The position numbers and the translations under genes were made by a program. From NCBI GenBank assembly GCA_964639075.1, contig CAZXCB010000018.1:1-24137 (forward strand): a stretch of DNA of 24,137 bases. Reading direction: 5' to 3'. How positions within the stretch are numbered: the stretch's first letter is position 1; every line of letters begins with the position of its first letter. The stretch is from JAENVU01 sp964639075 (GTDB taxonomy: Bacteria > Actinomycetota > Acidimicrobiia > IMCC26256 > JAENVU01). Of this stretch, positions 6,447 to 14,036 are shown one piece after another. Under the pieces are notes generated by a model, which worked only from the letters and a program-made list of their open reading frames with translations, made no database searches and was not told where the DNA came from.

Positions 6447-7592
6447 GTGGGTGCCGATCAGGACATGCGGGCGTTCATGGCGACCATGCCGGTCCCCGAG
6501 CTCGAGGGGCATCCCTTCACCGCCCCGCCGGATCTCGCGACCGCGTCGGTCGCGATCGTCACGACCGCTGGACTCCACCTCGCCGAGGAGCAGACGTTCG
6601 GAATCTTCGACCCTGGCTTCCGCGTCATCCCGCGCGGCCGCGACGACGTGGTGATGAGCCACAACAGCCAGAACTTCGACCGCAGCGGTGTGATGCTCGA
6701 CCGCAACGTGGTGTTCCCGGTCGACCGGCTCGAGGAGATGGCCGCCGACGGCGCGATCGGCCGTGTGTCGCCGGCGCATCTCTCGTTCATGGGCGCGCAG
6801 GAGGACCTCAGCACGATCCTGCTCGATACCGGTCCGGCCGCGGCGGCGTTCCTGCGCGAGCAGGGCACCGACGTCGTGCTGCTCACCCCCGTCTGACCGC
6901 TCTGCACGCGCACGGTCGGTGCGCTCTCGTACACGCTCGAATCGGCAGGGATCACCACGATCGCGCTGGTCTCCATGAAGGAGGTCGCCGAGCGCATGCC
7001 GATCCCGCGCGCGCTCTACTGCGACTTCCCGCTCGGCCGCCCCCTCGGCCGGCCGGGGGACCGCGAGTTCCAACGAGCGGTCCTCGATGCCGCGTTCGCG
7101 CTGCTCGATGCACCGGCGCCGACGCTCGAGACCTACCCGCAGACGATCACCGACGACGTCGACCTCCCGCTCGCGTGTCCGATGCCCGCGCGGCTGGACC
7201 CGAGCCTGCCTCCAGCAGTCGACGAGATGCGTGGCCTGCGTCGCGCGTTCGACCGGGCCGCGGCCGGCGGCCTGCGCACCGCGGTGGAGGTCGACACCGT
7301 GGAGTCCGCGCTCCGTGCGTTCCAGGCCATCGCCGACGGCACGCCGTGGGATCAAGCGGGAGTGCCGGACAACCCTGTCACCGCGGCGCTGAACGTCCGC
7401 GGCTACTACGAGCAGGCTGCGTCGGCCCTCGCCGACCACGTGCCCGAGGCGCGCAGCGCGGAGTCGTGGTTCGCCCGACAGACCGAGGCCGGCAAGGTCA
7501 TGCATCGCGCCCAGCAGGCGATGAAGGACGCGAAGGCCCCGTTCCCGCTGTGGTTCTACCTGCTCCCTGCCAGCCAACATCGCCTCACCTGA
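6447..7592 (+). CDS. Selenoprotein, glycine/sarcosine/betaine reductase component B (GrdB)-like, with in-frame UGA = Sec150
   Basis: The frame runs 381 codons if TGA at 6894-6896 is read as selenocysteine. The first 149 codons end in DVVLLTPV; after the TGA the same frame continues PLCTRTVGALSYTLESAG without further stops to 7592. The result is a U150-P-L-C153 motif, a CxxC-type redox pair with Sec in place of the first Cys. Upstream GVMLDRNVVFPVDRL and downstream DFPLGRPLGRPGD fit the GrdB / selenoprotein B reductase family (classical GrdB is about 430 residues with Sec in a different local motif). A SECIS-like hairpin follows the TGA. The GTG at 6447 is chosen for its GAGGGGG ribosome site; ATG 6465 is an alternative. 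Classical GrdB attacks glycine, sarcosine or betaine within a reductase complex, but no grdA, grdC or grdD is nearby, so the substrate is unknown. Automatic callers would split this into two proteins. Confidence 0.88.
6894..6924 (+). promoter_or_regulatory. Bacterial SECIS-like element (UGA plus hairpin)
   Basis: UGA (6894-6896) is followed after 11 nt by a perfect 6-bp stem, GCGCAC (6908-6913) with GTGCGC (6919-6924), closing a GGUCG loop (6914-6918). The loop starts 17 nt after UGA. Known bacterial SECIS elements have a G within the first two loop positions and a loop about 16-37 nt from UGA; from memory the E. coli fdhF element has a GGUCU loop 18 nt after its UGA. SelB binding is inferred. 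Confidence 0.75.
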
Positions 7593-7603
7593 TCCTCGCT
7601 CCC

Positions 7604-7630
7604 CACCCGGGTCGCGAACGCGCCCGGGTG
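7604..7630. terminator. Terminator-like hairpin after selenoprotein gene
   Basis: CACCCGGG (7604-7611) pairs with CCCGGGTG (7623-7630), an 8-bp perfect stem, with CGC/GCG able to extend it inside the loop. It begins 11 nt after the selenoprotein stop. There is no T tract, as is common in GC-rich actinobacteria, so termination is plausible but not certain. Confidence 0.5.
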
Positions 7631-7653
7631 ACCCCGTCGGGACCGCGAATCGG

Positions 7654-7659
7654 TAGCGT
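7654..7659 (+). promoter_or_regulatory. -10-like TAGCGT, leaderless spacing
   Basis: TAGCGT ends 6 nt before the GTG at 7666, which supports that start and a leaderless transcript for the transporter. Confidence 0.55.
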
Positions 7660-7665
7660 CGCCGG

Positions 7666-8268
7666 GTGACCTTGAGCGAGGACCACGACGCGCTGCTCGA
7701 GCGCGGGCGGCGACTCCAGATCGCCACGATCGTCTGGAACCTCGTGGAGGTCTTCGTCACGATCGGCCTGGGGATCGCGGCCGGCTCGCTCGCGCTCATC
7801 GCGTTCGGGCTCGACTCGATCGTGGAGGTGTTCGCGTCGGCCGTGGCCATCTGGTACATCGCCGACCACCACGCGGACCGGCGGTCGCTCCGCGCGCTCC
7901 GCCTGGTCGCGGTCGCGTTCGTCGTCCTCGCCCTGTACCTCTTCGTGTCGAGCGCACTGGCAATCGTGAATCACGAGGTCGCCGGCTCGTCGCCGTGGGG
8001 CATCGCCTACCTCGTGGTCACTGCCGGGGTGATGTTCGGTCTGGCTCGGCTGAAGGCCGTCACCGCGCGCGCGGCGAACAGCGCACCGCTGCGCGCCGAG
8101 GCCTCGATGACGTTCCTCGACGGCTGTCTCGCGACCGGCATCCTCACCGCGTTGGTCCTCAACGCCGCGTTCGGTGTGTGGTGGGCCGACCCCGCGGCCG
8201 CCGCACTGGTCGGCCTCGCGTGCCTCCGCGAGGCCCGCGAGTCCTGGGAGGCCTCGTACGAGGGCTGA
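7666..8268 (+). CDS. Cation transporter, CDF-like (cation diffusion facilitator) membrane protein
   Basis: A 200-residue integral membrane protein with about six hydrophobic segments (near 18-38, 41-62, 78-101, 111-126, 148-168, 172-187). The second carries SLALIAFGLDSIVEVFAS with D50 and E54, placed like the HxxxD/DxxxD metal site in helix 2 of CDF transporters. The fifth has the EASMTFLDG segment with D152, matching the second half of that site. CDF proteins exchange Zn, Co, Cd, Fe or Mn for protons; the metal here cannot be read. It lacks the usual cytoplasmic C-terminal domain, as do short actinobacterial members. The start is GTG behind a leaderless-type TAGCGT. Its stop lies 8 bp from the convergent stop of the Rieske-ThDP gene. 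Confidence 0.82.
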   Translation: MTLSEDHDALLERGRRLQIATIVWNLVEVFVTIGLGIAAGSLALIAFGLDSIVEVFASAVAIWYIADHHADRRSLRALRLVAVAFVVLALYLFVSSALAIVNHEVAGSSPWGIAYLVVTAGVMFGLARLKAVTARAANSAPLRAEASMTFLDGCLATGILTALVLNAAFGVWWADPAAAALVGLACLREARESWEASYEG

Positions 8269-8276
8269 ACCCGCTG

Positions 8277-10235
8277 CTACACCAGTTCGGGGTCGGTGTG
8301 GACGGCGACCAGGGCGGGGCCGTCGTGGGCGAAGGCCCGGGTCAGCGCCTCGTCGAGCTCCCCGCGCGCGGCCACGCGGAGGCCGAGACCGCCGCAGAGC
8401 TCTGCGTAGGCGGCGAAGTCCGGGTTCAGCAGGTCGGTGTGCCAAACGTCGTACTCCGCGGCGCGCTGCTCCTTGGTGATCTTGCCGAGCGACGCGTTGT
8501 CGAGCAGCACGTGCGTGATCGGCATGCCGTACTTCACCGCGGTCGTGAAGTCCGCGAGGTACTGGCCGAAGCCGCCGTCACCCGTGACCGCGACGACCTT
8601 GCGCGACCCGCCGACCGCGGCCCACGCGCCCATCGCCGCCGGGAACCCGAACCCGATGGACCCGAGGTAGCCGGACATCAGGATCGACTGGTGCGCGCAC
8701 TCGAAGTACCGCCCGAAGGAGTATGCGTGGTTGCCGACGTCGACGGCCATGACCGCGTCGTCGGGCACCGCGCGGTTGAGCGCGTCGAACACCGCGGCGG
8801 ACGACACGCCGAGCCCACGGTCGTCAGCGAGCCGCCGCGCCTTCTCGGCGCGCCAGATCTCCCAGCGCGCCGCGACGTCGTGACGCTGGTCGACCCGGGC
8901 ACCGCCTCGGGCGAGGCGATCGACGAGGAGGCGCGCAGTGACCCCGGCGTGACCCTGCACCGGAACGGTGACGGGGTGGAAGCGGCCGAGCGCCATCGGA
9001 TCGAAGTCGACCTGCACGATCGGCTTGTACGGCGCGATGCCGGTGTGGTTCGAGAACGACGCGCCGAGCACGATCAGCAGGTCCGACTCGTTCATCAGCC
9101 AGCTCGCGACGGGCGTGCCGCTGCGCCCGAGCACCCCCGCGCCGAGCGGATGATGGTCCGACACCAGGCCCTTGGCCTTGAACGTGGTGAGCACCGGCGA
9201 GTGCAGTGCCATCGCGAGCTCGAGCACGGCGTCCATCTCGAAGCGCACACCGTGGCCGACGACGACCACGGGCCGGCGCGCGCCCTCGATGAGCTCGAGC
9301 GCGGCGTCGAGCGCGTCGACGGGTGGCGTGATGCGGTCGTCGCCGACGCGGCCGACGGGTGACGACGCCTTCGGACCGTCCCCGACGACGCGCACCTGCA
9401 CCTCGACGGGGAGCACGAGGTGGGCGACGTCGCGTTCGACCACCGCGTGCTTGAGCGCGAGCGTCATGAGCTCGGCGTGATCCGAATCGGGCAGCACCGT
9501 CTTGGAGTAGCGCGCCACGGCCGCGAACGCGGCGTTGAGGTCGACGTCCTGGAACGCACCGCGCCCGAGGACCTTCGAAGGCACCTGACCCGAGATCGCC
9601 AGCACCGGAGCACGGTCGGCCTTCGCGTCGTAGAGCCCGGTCAGCAGGTTGGTCGAGCCCGGCCCCGCGATCGCGAAGCAGGCCGCGGGCCGACCGGTGA
9701 GCTTGCCGTACGCCGACGCCGCGAACGCGGCCGCGCCCTCGTGGCGGATGCCCACGAACGTGAGGTCGCCTGCCTCCTCGGCGCGGCGCATCGCGTCGGC
9801 GAAGCCGAGGTTGGAGTGGCCGACCATCCCGAACACGTGGGTGACGCCCCAGGCGACCATCGTCTCCACCATGACGTCGGACACCGTGCGTTCGTGGGGT
9901 CGCTCGGCGGGGATCGCCACGTAGACGCCGTCGGCGCGGACCTCGACGGGGAAGCAGGCGGGCGCGTCCGCGAACCCGGCCGGAGGCCTGCCCGTGAGCG
10001 GGTCGTAGTCGTAGCCGTGCCACGGGCAGCGCAGCAGGCCCTTCTCGATCGAGCCCTCGCCGAGTGGGCCGCCCTGGTGCGGGCAGCGGTTGTCGAGCGC
10101 GCCGTACGCGTCGCCGACCCGGGTGAGCGCGAGGGAGTGGCGTCCCGCGAGGACGGTGCGCACCCGACCGTCCGCCAGGTCGTCCCGATCCGCGACCCTG
10201 TGCCACTCGACGTCCGGGTCGGAGTCCTGCGTCAT
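8277..10235 (-). CDS. Rieske [2Fe-2S]-thiamine diphosphate enzyme fusion (pyruvate oxidase/acetolactate synthase-like)
   Basis: 652 residues. Residues about 10-110 form a Rieske domain with ligands C51, H53, C70 and H73 (CPHQGG ... CPWHGYD). Residues about 115-650 form a three-domain ThDP enzyme of the POX/AHAS class: the catalytic glutamate E166 in RHEGAAAFAASAYGK, the central domain with VVVVGHGVRFE, and the ThDP-binding G552-D553-G554 motif running to D579-N580. The substrate is probably a 2-oxo acid, but this is inference. A Rieske domain on a ThDP enzyme is unusual and suggests electrons from the ThDP reaction pass to an iron-sulfur centre. The ATG at 10233-10235 follows GGGGGTGATC, a strong match to the 16S anti-ribosome-site pairing sequence; a GTG at 10244 is less likely. 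It is directly downstream of the Rieske-glutamate synthase gene, so probably one operon. Confidence 0.9.
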   Translation of the reverse strand: MTQDSDPDVEWHRVADRDDLADGRVRTVLAGRHSLALTRVGDAYGALDNRCPHQGGPLGEGSIEKGLLRCPWHGYDYDPLTGRPPAGFADAPACFPVEVRADGVYVAIPAERPHERTVSDVMVETMVAWGVTHVFGMVGHSNLGFADAMRRAEEAGDLTFVGIRHEGAAAFAASAYGKLTGRPAACFAIAGPGSTNLLTGLYDAKADRAPVLAISGQVPSKVLGRGAFQDVDLNAAFAAVARYSKTVLPDSDHAELMTLALKHAVVERDVAHLVLPVEVQVRVVGDGPKASSPVGRVGDDRITPPVDALDAALELIEGARRPVVVVGHGVRFEMDAVLELAMALHSPVLTTFKAKGLVSDHHPLGAGVLGRSGTPVASWLMNESDLLIVLGASFSNHTGIAPYKPIVQVDFDPMALGRFHPVTVPVQGHAGVTARLLVDRLARGGARVDQRHDVAARWEIWRAEKARRLADDRGLGVSSAAVFDALNRAVPDDAVMAVDVGNHAYSFGRYFECAHQSILMSGYLGSIGFGFPAAMGAWAAVGGSRKVVAVTGDGGFGQYLADFTTAVKYGMPITHVLLDNASLGKITKEQRAAEYDVWHTDLLNPDFAAYAELCGGLGLRVAARGELDEALTRAFAHDGPALVAVHTDPELV

Positions 10236-10249
10236 GTGGATCACCCCCG

Positions 10250-10340
10250 AGCCGGAGCGAGGAACGAGCGGAGGCGAGCAGTCGCGGAGCGAGCGCGCGC
10301 CGGGACAAGAGGACGGAGGGCGAGCGGAGCGACCATCCAG
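10250..10340. repeat. Purine-rich GGAGCGAG-type repeated spacer
   Basis: On the plus strand the units GGAGCGAGG, GAGCGGAGG, GGAGCGAGC and GAGCGGAGC recur within about 90 bp. The region lies between the last conserved residues of the Rieske-glutamate synthase and the ribosome site of the Rieske-ThDP gene. No stop codon falls in the glutamate-synthase frame here. Role is unknown. Confidence 0.45.
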
Positions 10341-10346
10341 GCGCCA

Positions 10347-11949
10347 TCACCCCGCCGTACGCGATCCCGGTGAGGTGCGCGAGATCGCGGTCGAAGGTCG
10401 TGAGGTCGTCCTGAGAGAGGTCGTGGAGGTGCGAGTGCCCGCACGCGCGTGCGAGCACCTGCATCAGCTCGACGCTCGCGCGCAGGAAGCGGTCGAGTCG
10501 ATGCGCGGCCTCGTCGACGGGGAGCCGGGCGCGCAGGTGCGGCTGCTGGGTCGCGATGCCGACCGGGCAGTTGTTGGTGTTGCACGCGCGCATGCCGAGG
10601 CAGCCGATCGCCTGGATCGCCGAGTTCGCGACCGCGACCGCATCGGCGCCGAGCGCCAGCGCCTTCGCGAAGTCGGGCGCGTGACGCAGCCCACCGGTGA
10701 TCACGAGGGTCACGTCGCGCCGCCCGCGGCGGTCGAGGTGCGCGCGGGCCCGAGCGAGCGCGGGGATCGTCGGGACCGAGATGTGGTCGCGGAACAGCAG
10801 CGGCGCCGCTCCGGTCCCGCCGCCCCGGCCGTCGAGGATCACGTAGTCGACCCCGACCGCGAGCGCCGCGTCGAGGTCCTCCTCGATGTGCTGCGCCGAG
10901 AGCTTGAAGCCGACCGGGATGCCCCCGGACTGCTCGCGCACCTCGCTGGCGAAGCGGCGGTAGTCGTCGACCGAGTCCCAGTCCGGGAAGCGTGGTGGCG
11001 AGATCGCCGCCGTGCCTTCGGGGAGACCCCGGACCTCGGCGATCTTGCCGACCACCTTGTTGCCGGGCAGGTGCCCGCCGGTGCCCGTCTTCGCGCCCTG
11101 GCCGCCCTTGAAGTGGAACGCCTGCACCTTCTTCAGGTGGTCGAAGCTCCATCCGAACCGTGCCGAGGCGAGCTCGTAGAAGTAGCGGCTGTTCTCGGCC
11201 TGCTCCTCCGGCAGCATCCCGCCCTCGCCCGAGCAGATGCCGGTGCCGGCGAGCTCGGCGCCGCGCGCGAGCGCGGTCTTCGCCTCCTGCGAGAGCGCAC
11301 CGAAGCTCATGTCGGACACGAACAACGGGATGTCGAGCCACAGCGGCTTCTCGGCGTTCGGCCCGATGCACACATCGGTGCCGACGGCCTCGTCGTCGAG
11401 CTTGGGCAGCCGCGCGAGCTGCGCGGTGACGAACTGGATGTCGTCCCAGCGGGGGAGCGAGTCGCGGGGTACGCCCATCGCGCCGAGCGGGCCGTGGTGA
11501 CCGGTCTTGCTCAGCCCGTTCGCCGCGAGCTCGTGGATGTACATCACGAACGGCTCCTCCGGAACCATGTGCGGGTCCTGGTAGTAGCCCTGGTACACGT
11601 CGCGGTCGAAGGGCTGCGGATGGCGCATCGCGAACAGCAGCACCTCGGTGCGGTCGACCATGAGGTCGTCGCCCTCCACCACGCTCGTGAACTTCGCGAG
11701 CGCCTCGGCGTTGTTGTACGCGCTCACACCGGACTCGATGCGGTAGTCCCAGCCGTGGACGCCGCAGATGATGTCCTCGCCGTGCACGTGACCGTCGGAG
11801 AGGAGCGCGCCGCGATGCAGGCAGCGGCCGTACAGGACGCACGGGCTGTCGTCGCGGCGCACGATGACGAGGTCGATGCCCTCGACGGTCGCGCCGACCG
11901 GGGTGCGGTCCGGCACCTCGCTCCAGGTCGCGATCTTGACCAGGTCCAT
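10347..11949 (-). CDS. Rieske [2Fe-2S]-FMN glutamate synthase-like fusion protein (3' end uncertain)
   Basis: About 533 conserved residues. Residues 1-105 form a Rieske domain with C43, H45, C62 and H65 (CLHRG ... CGVHGWD). Residues about 160-530 are the FMN-binding glutamate synthase domain: DMSFGALSQEAK, SGEGGM near 240-244, KGGQGAKTGTGGHL near 281-294, and C450-x5-C456-x4-C461 (ending CNTNNCPVG), the spacing of the [3Fe-4S] ligands of glutamate synthase. There is no glutamine amidotransferase domain. The ATG at 11947-11949 follows GAGGAGG. Conserved sequence ends at TGIAYGG, but the frame has no stop until 8824, deep inside the next gene. One base fewer in the GGGG run (10350-10353) would give TGA at 10347-10349, which I use as the nominal end. 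An alternative end is 10241, in that same shifted family of frames. Confidence 0.8.
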
Positions 11950-12044
11950 GCCTGTCCCTCCTCGATGCGTCGTCGGTTGCTCGGTGGTTCCCGTCTCGGC
12001 TCGACCGGCATCGTTGCACCGGGCAGCCCCGCGCGCACCGGGCG

Positions 12045-12050
12045 TACCCT
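12045..12050 (+). promoter_or_regulatory. -10-like TACCCT, leaderless spacing
   Basis: TACCCT ends 6 nt before the ATG at 12057. Two CACCGGGC direct repeats (12017-12024 and 12036-12043) lie just upstream and could be an activator site, which is a weak inference. Confidence 0.5.
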
Positions 12051-12056
12051 CGTGCG

Positions 12057-12614
12057 ATGGCGACGAAGGACGGACCGGTCGGTCCCTATCCGGCCGGGGT
12101 GGACACCGACGAGGCCCGGCTCGACTACGACAAGCTCCGGCGCCGCGTGCTGTGGAAGATGCCGTCCGGGCTCTACGTCGTCGGCAGCACCGACGGCGGG
12201 GAGCGGCGCAACGGCATGACCACCAACTGGGTGACCCAGCTGAGCTTCGACCCGAAGTGGATCGGCGTCGGTGTCGAGCGGACGGCGTTCACCCACGAGC
12301 TCGTCGATGCCGCCGGCGTGTTCAGCGTGTGCCTGATCAGCCGGGAGGACCGGGCGATCGTGCGGAAGTTCACGAAGCCGGTCGAGGTGGACCTCGCCGC
12401 GTCGACCCTGAACGGGCTTCCGTACGTAGGCCGGACCACGGGCGCCCCGATCCTCGCGCAGTCCGTCGCGTTCCTCGACTGCGAGGTCCGCGACCGGATG
12501 GAGATCGGTGACCACACCTTCTTCGCCGGTGAGGTGGTCGACGCGGGGTTCCTGCAGGACGAGGACACCGATGTCCTCCGCATGGAGGACACGAGGATGA
12601 ACTACGGCGGCTGA
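12057..12614 (+). CDS. Flavin reductase-like domain protein (FMN-binding split barrel)
   Basis: 185 residues. Residues 25-175 fit the flavin reductase-like (DIM6/NTAB) split barrel: RVLWKMPSGLYVVGS, the NGMTTNWVTQLSFDPKWIGV strand-loop, HELVDAAGVFSVCLIS, and the C-terminal DHTFFAGEVVDAGF that closes the FMN site. These proteins reduce free FMN/FAD with NAD(P)H or carry FMN for a partner. It is divergent from the Rieske-glutamate synthase gene (107 bp between starts), so it may supply reduced flavin or electrons to the two Rieske fusion enzymes; this is inferred from position only. The ATG has a leaderless-type TACCCT. Confidence 0.83.
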   Translation: MATKDGPVGPYPAGVDTDEARLDYDKLRRRVLWKMPSGLYVVGSTDGGERRNGMTTNWVTQLSFDPKWIGVGVERTAFTHELVDAAGVFSVCLISREDRAIVRKFTKPVEVDLAASTLNGLPYVGRTTGAPILAQSVAFLDCEVRDRMEIGDHTFFAGEVVDAGFLQDEDTDVLRMEDTRMNYGG

Positions 12615-12633
12615 GCGGGGCAGTGTGGGGCGC

Positions 12634-12690
12634 GGACGACTTTGTGTCAGAAGTCGGTGTCCTGACCCCGACAAGTGACACGAAGTCGGC
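12634..12690. repeat. REP/MITE-like nested palindrome
   Basis: Outer arms GACTTTGTGTC (12638-12648) and GACACGAAGTC (12677-12687) pair with one mismatch. An inner pair GTCGGTGTC (12653-12661) and GACCCCGAC (12664-12672) is nearly palindromic around CT. The nested layout resembles REP or short non-autonomous elements. It directly abuts the broken cupin remnant. A 10-mer of it also occurs at 6247-6256. Confidence 0.55.
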
Positions 12691-12695
12691 CGCTG

Positions 12696-12896
12696 GCGAC
12701 ATTCGTGCACGCCGGGAGGATCTCGGCGGGTACTCGGATCACGAAGAGGTCTACGAGGCGGGGGACGTACTACCAGCCGCCCGGCCACCGGCCCTGCGTC
12801 GAAGCGGGAACCGAGCTGTTGCAGTTCAGCCCGACCGACAAGCTCGACGAGACCGAGCGCGCCATCGCCGAATGGATGAGCCAGCAGCAAGGCTGA
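12696..12896 (+). pseudogene. Truncated, frameshifted cupin-like gene remnant
   Basis: Only about 65 codons of the 3' end remain. Reading TFVHAGRISA in one frame, YSDHEEVYEAGD in the next, and YYQPPGHRPCVEAG then ELLQFSPTDKLDETE in the first again gives a continuous cupin-like C-terminus, resembling small actinobacterial cupin-domain proteins in which YY-PPGH precedes EAGTE and FSPTD. Two frameshifts, near 12730 and 12764, interrupt it. The 5' half is absent and its place is taken by the REP-like palindrome. The stop at 12894-12896 is intact. The cupin assignment is by memory of the family pattern and is tentative. Confidence 0.5.
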
Positions 12897-12970
12897 CGCC
12901 GTCGACGCGCGGCGCACTCGGGGTCCCGCTGCGCAGCCCGACCCTGTGGCCGCGCGTCGCCCAACCTGTC

Positions 12971-12976
12971 TAGCCT
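12971..12976 (+). promoter_or_regulatory. -10-like TAGCCT, near-leaderless
   Basis: TAGCCT ends 7 nt before the ATG at 12984 of the prenyltransferase. The 74 bp between the cupin remnant and this site hold nothing else that I recognise. Confidence 0.5.
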
Positions 12977-12983
12977 GCCGCTC

Positions 12984-14000
12984 ATGACCGACGCCGTCGT
13001 CGGGCGGAGCGAGAGCCTGCCCAAGAAGTGGCTCTACGTCCTCGCCACCACCAACCCCCCGAAGGGCACGCTCGACCCGGTCTCGAAGTGGCTGTGGATC
13101 ACCCGGGCCGGCGTGCTGCCGATGACGCTGGTCGCCGCGGGTCTCGGCGGGCTGCTCGCCGTCTATCGCGACGCCGGCGTCGACTGGTGGCTGTTCTCGC
13201 TCGCCGCGATCGGCATCGTGCTCGCCCACATGGCGAACAACATCATGAACGACCTCTTCGACCTCGAGGTCGGCACCGACACCGAGGACTACCCGCGCAA
13301 CCTCTACTCGCCGCACCCGGTGATCTCGGGGGTCGTCACCCGGAAGCGCCTCGCGATCTACGCGCTGGTCGTCAACGTCATGTGCCTCGCGATCATGCTG
13401 TACCTCACCGCGGAGCGCGGCCCGGCGATCGTGGGCTTCGCGCTCGGCGGGTTCTTCCTGTCCGCCGCGTACACCGCGCCGCCCCTGCGGCTCAAGAAGC
13501 ACGGCCTCGGCGAGCCGACCGTCGTCGTCGTGTGGGGTCCGCTCATGGTCGGCGGCGTCTACTACGCGGCCACCGGCTCGATCCCCGCCGCGGTGCTCGT
13601 CGCGAGCCTGCCCTACGCGATCCTCTGCACGACGGTGCTCATGGGCAAGCACATCGACAAGGCGCCGTGGGACGGTCCGGCCGGGACGCACACGTTGCCG
13701 GTGATCCTCGGCGACGGCCCGGCTCGCCAGGTCACGCGCGGCATGTTCGTCACCTTCTACGCGCTGGTCGCGATCCTCGCCGCAGTGCAGGTCCTGCCGG
13801 TCGCCACGCTCTTGGTGTTCGCGTCGATCCCGCTCCTGCTCCAGGTCTGGAAGGTCTACGGATCGCCCAAGCCGGCGGAGTCACCCGTGCCCAATCCGGT
13901 GTGGCCGTTGTGGTTCGCCCCGCACTCGTTCCTGCTCACCCGGCGGGCCGGGGGACTGTTGATCCTGGGGATGATCGCCGGCGCCGTCCTCGGCTGGTAG
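12984..14000 (+). CDS. UbiA-family prenyltransferase, MenA-like
   Basis: A 338-residue integral membrane protein with about eight to nine hydrophobic helices. The first Mg/prenyl-diphosphate motif is N89-D90-x-x-D93-x-x-x-G97-x-D99 (MNDLFDLEVGTD), the form seen in MenA. The second acidic motif is in MGKHIDKAPWDG, followed by THTLPVILGD. UbiA enzymes attach a polyprenyl chain to an aromatic acceptor; MenA uses 1,4-dihydroxy-2-naphthoate to make menaquinone, the usual actinobacterial quinone. No other men genes are adjacent, so the acceptor is not certain. It is followed by the glycosyltransferase gene after 52 bp, which has its own -10-like site, so this may be a separate unit. Confidence 0.87.
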   Translation: MTDAVVGRSESLPKKWLYVLATTNPPKGTLDPVSKWLWITRAGVLPMTLVAAGLGGLLAVYRDAGVDWWLFSLAAIGIVLAHMANNIMNDLFDLEVGTDTEDYPRNLYSPHPVISGVVTRKRLAIYALVVNVMCLAIMLYLTAERGPAIVGFALGGFFLSAAYTAPPLRLKKHGLGEPTVVVVWGPLMVGGVYYAATGSIPAAVLVASLPYAILCTTVLMGKHIDKAPWDGPAGTHTLPVILGDGPARQVTRGMFVTFYALVAILAAVQVLPVATLLVFASIPLLLQVWKVYGSPKPAESPVPNPVWPLWFAPHSFLLTRRAGGLLILGMIAGAVLGW

Positions 14001-14036
14001 CGCCCGGAAACCCCGCCGTTCCGAACCGTACCCGGG

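Noticed and set aside
6975..7592. Separate 205-residue protein starting at ATG 6975
   Set aside because: It is the C-terminal half of the selenoprotein in the same frame as the upstream half; the 26 codons between the TGA and this ATG are also family-like.
6351..7859. Minus-strand 502-codon open frame across the N run
   Set aside because: It is antisense to the selenoprotein and includes translated Ns; composition is typical of a GC-rich shadow frame.
10236..10244. GTG at 10242-10244 as start of the Rieske-ThDP gene
   Set aside because: The ATG at 10233-10235 has an extended ribosome site (GGGGGTGATC) that includes this GTG. It stays possible as a coupled start if the upstream gene ends at 10241.
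11724..13691. Minus-strand 655-codon open frame
   Set aside because: It overlaps four well-supported features in other frames (Rieske-glutamate synthase start, flavin reductase, cupin remnant, prenyltransferase) and shows no motifs.
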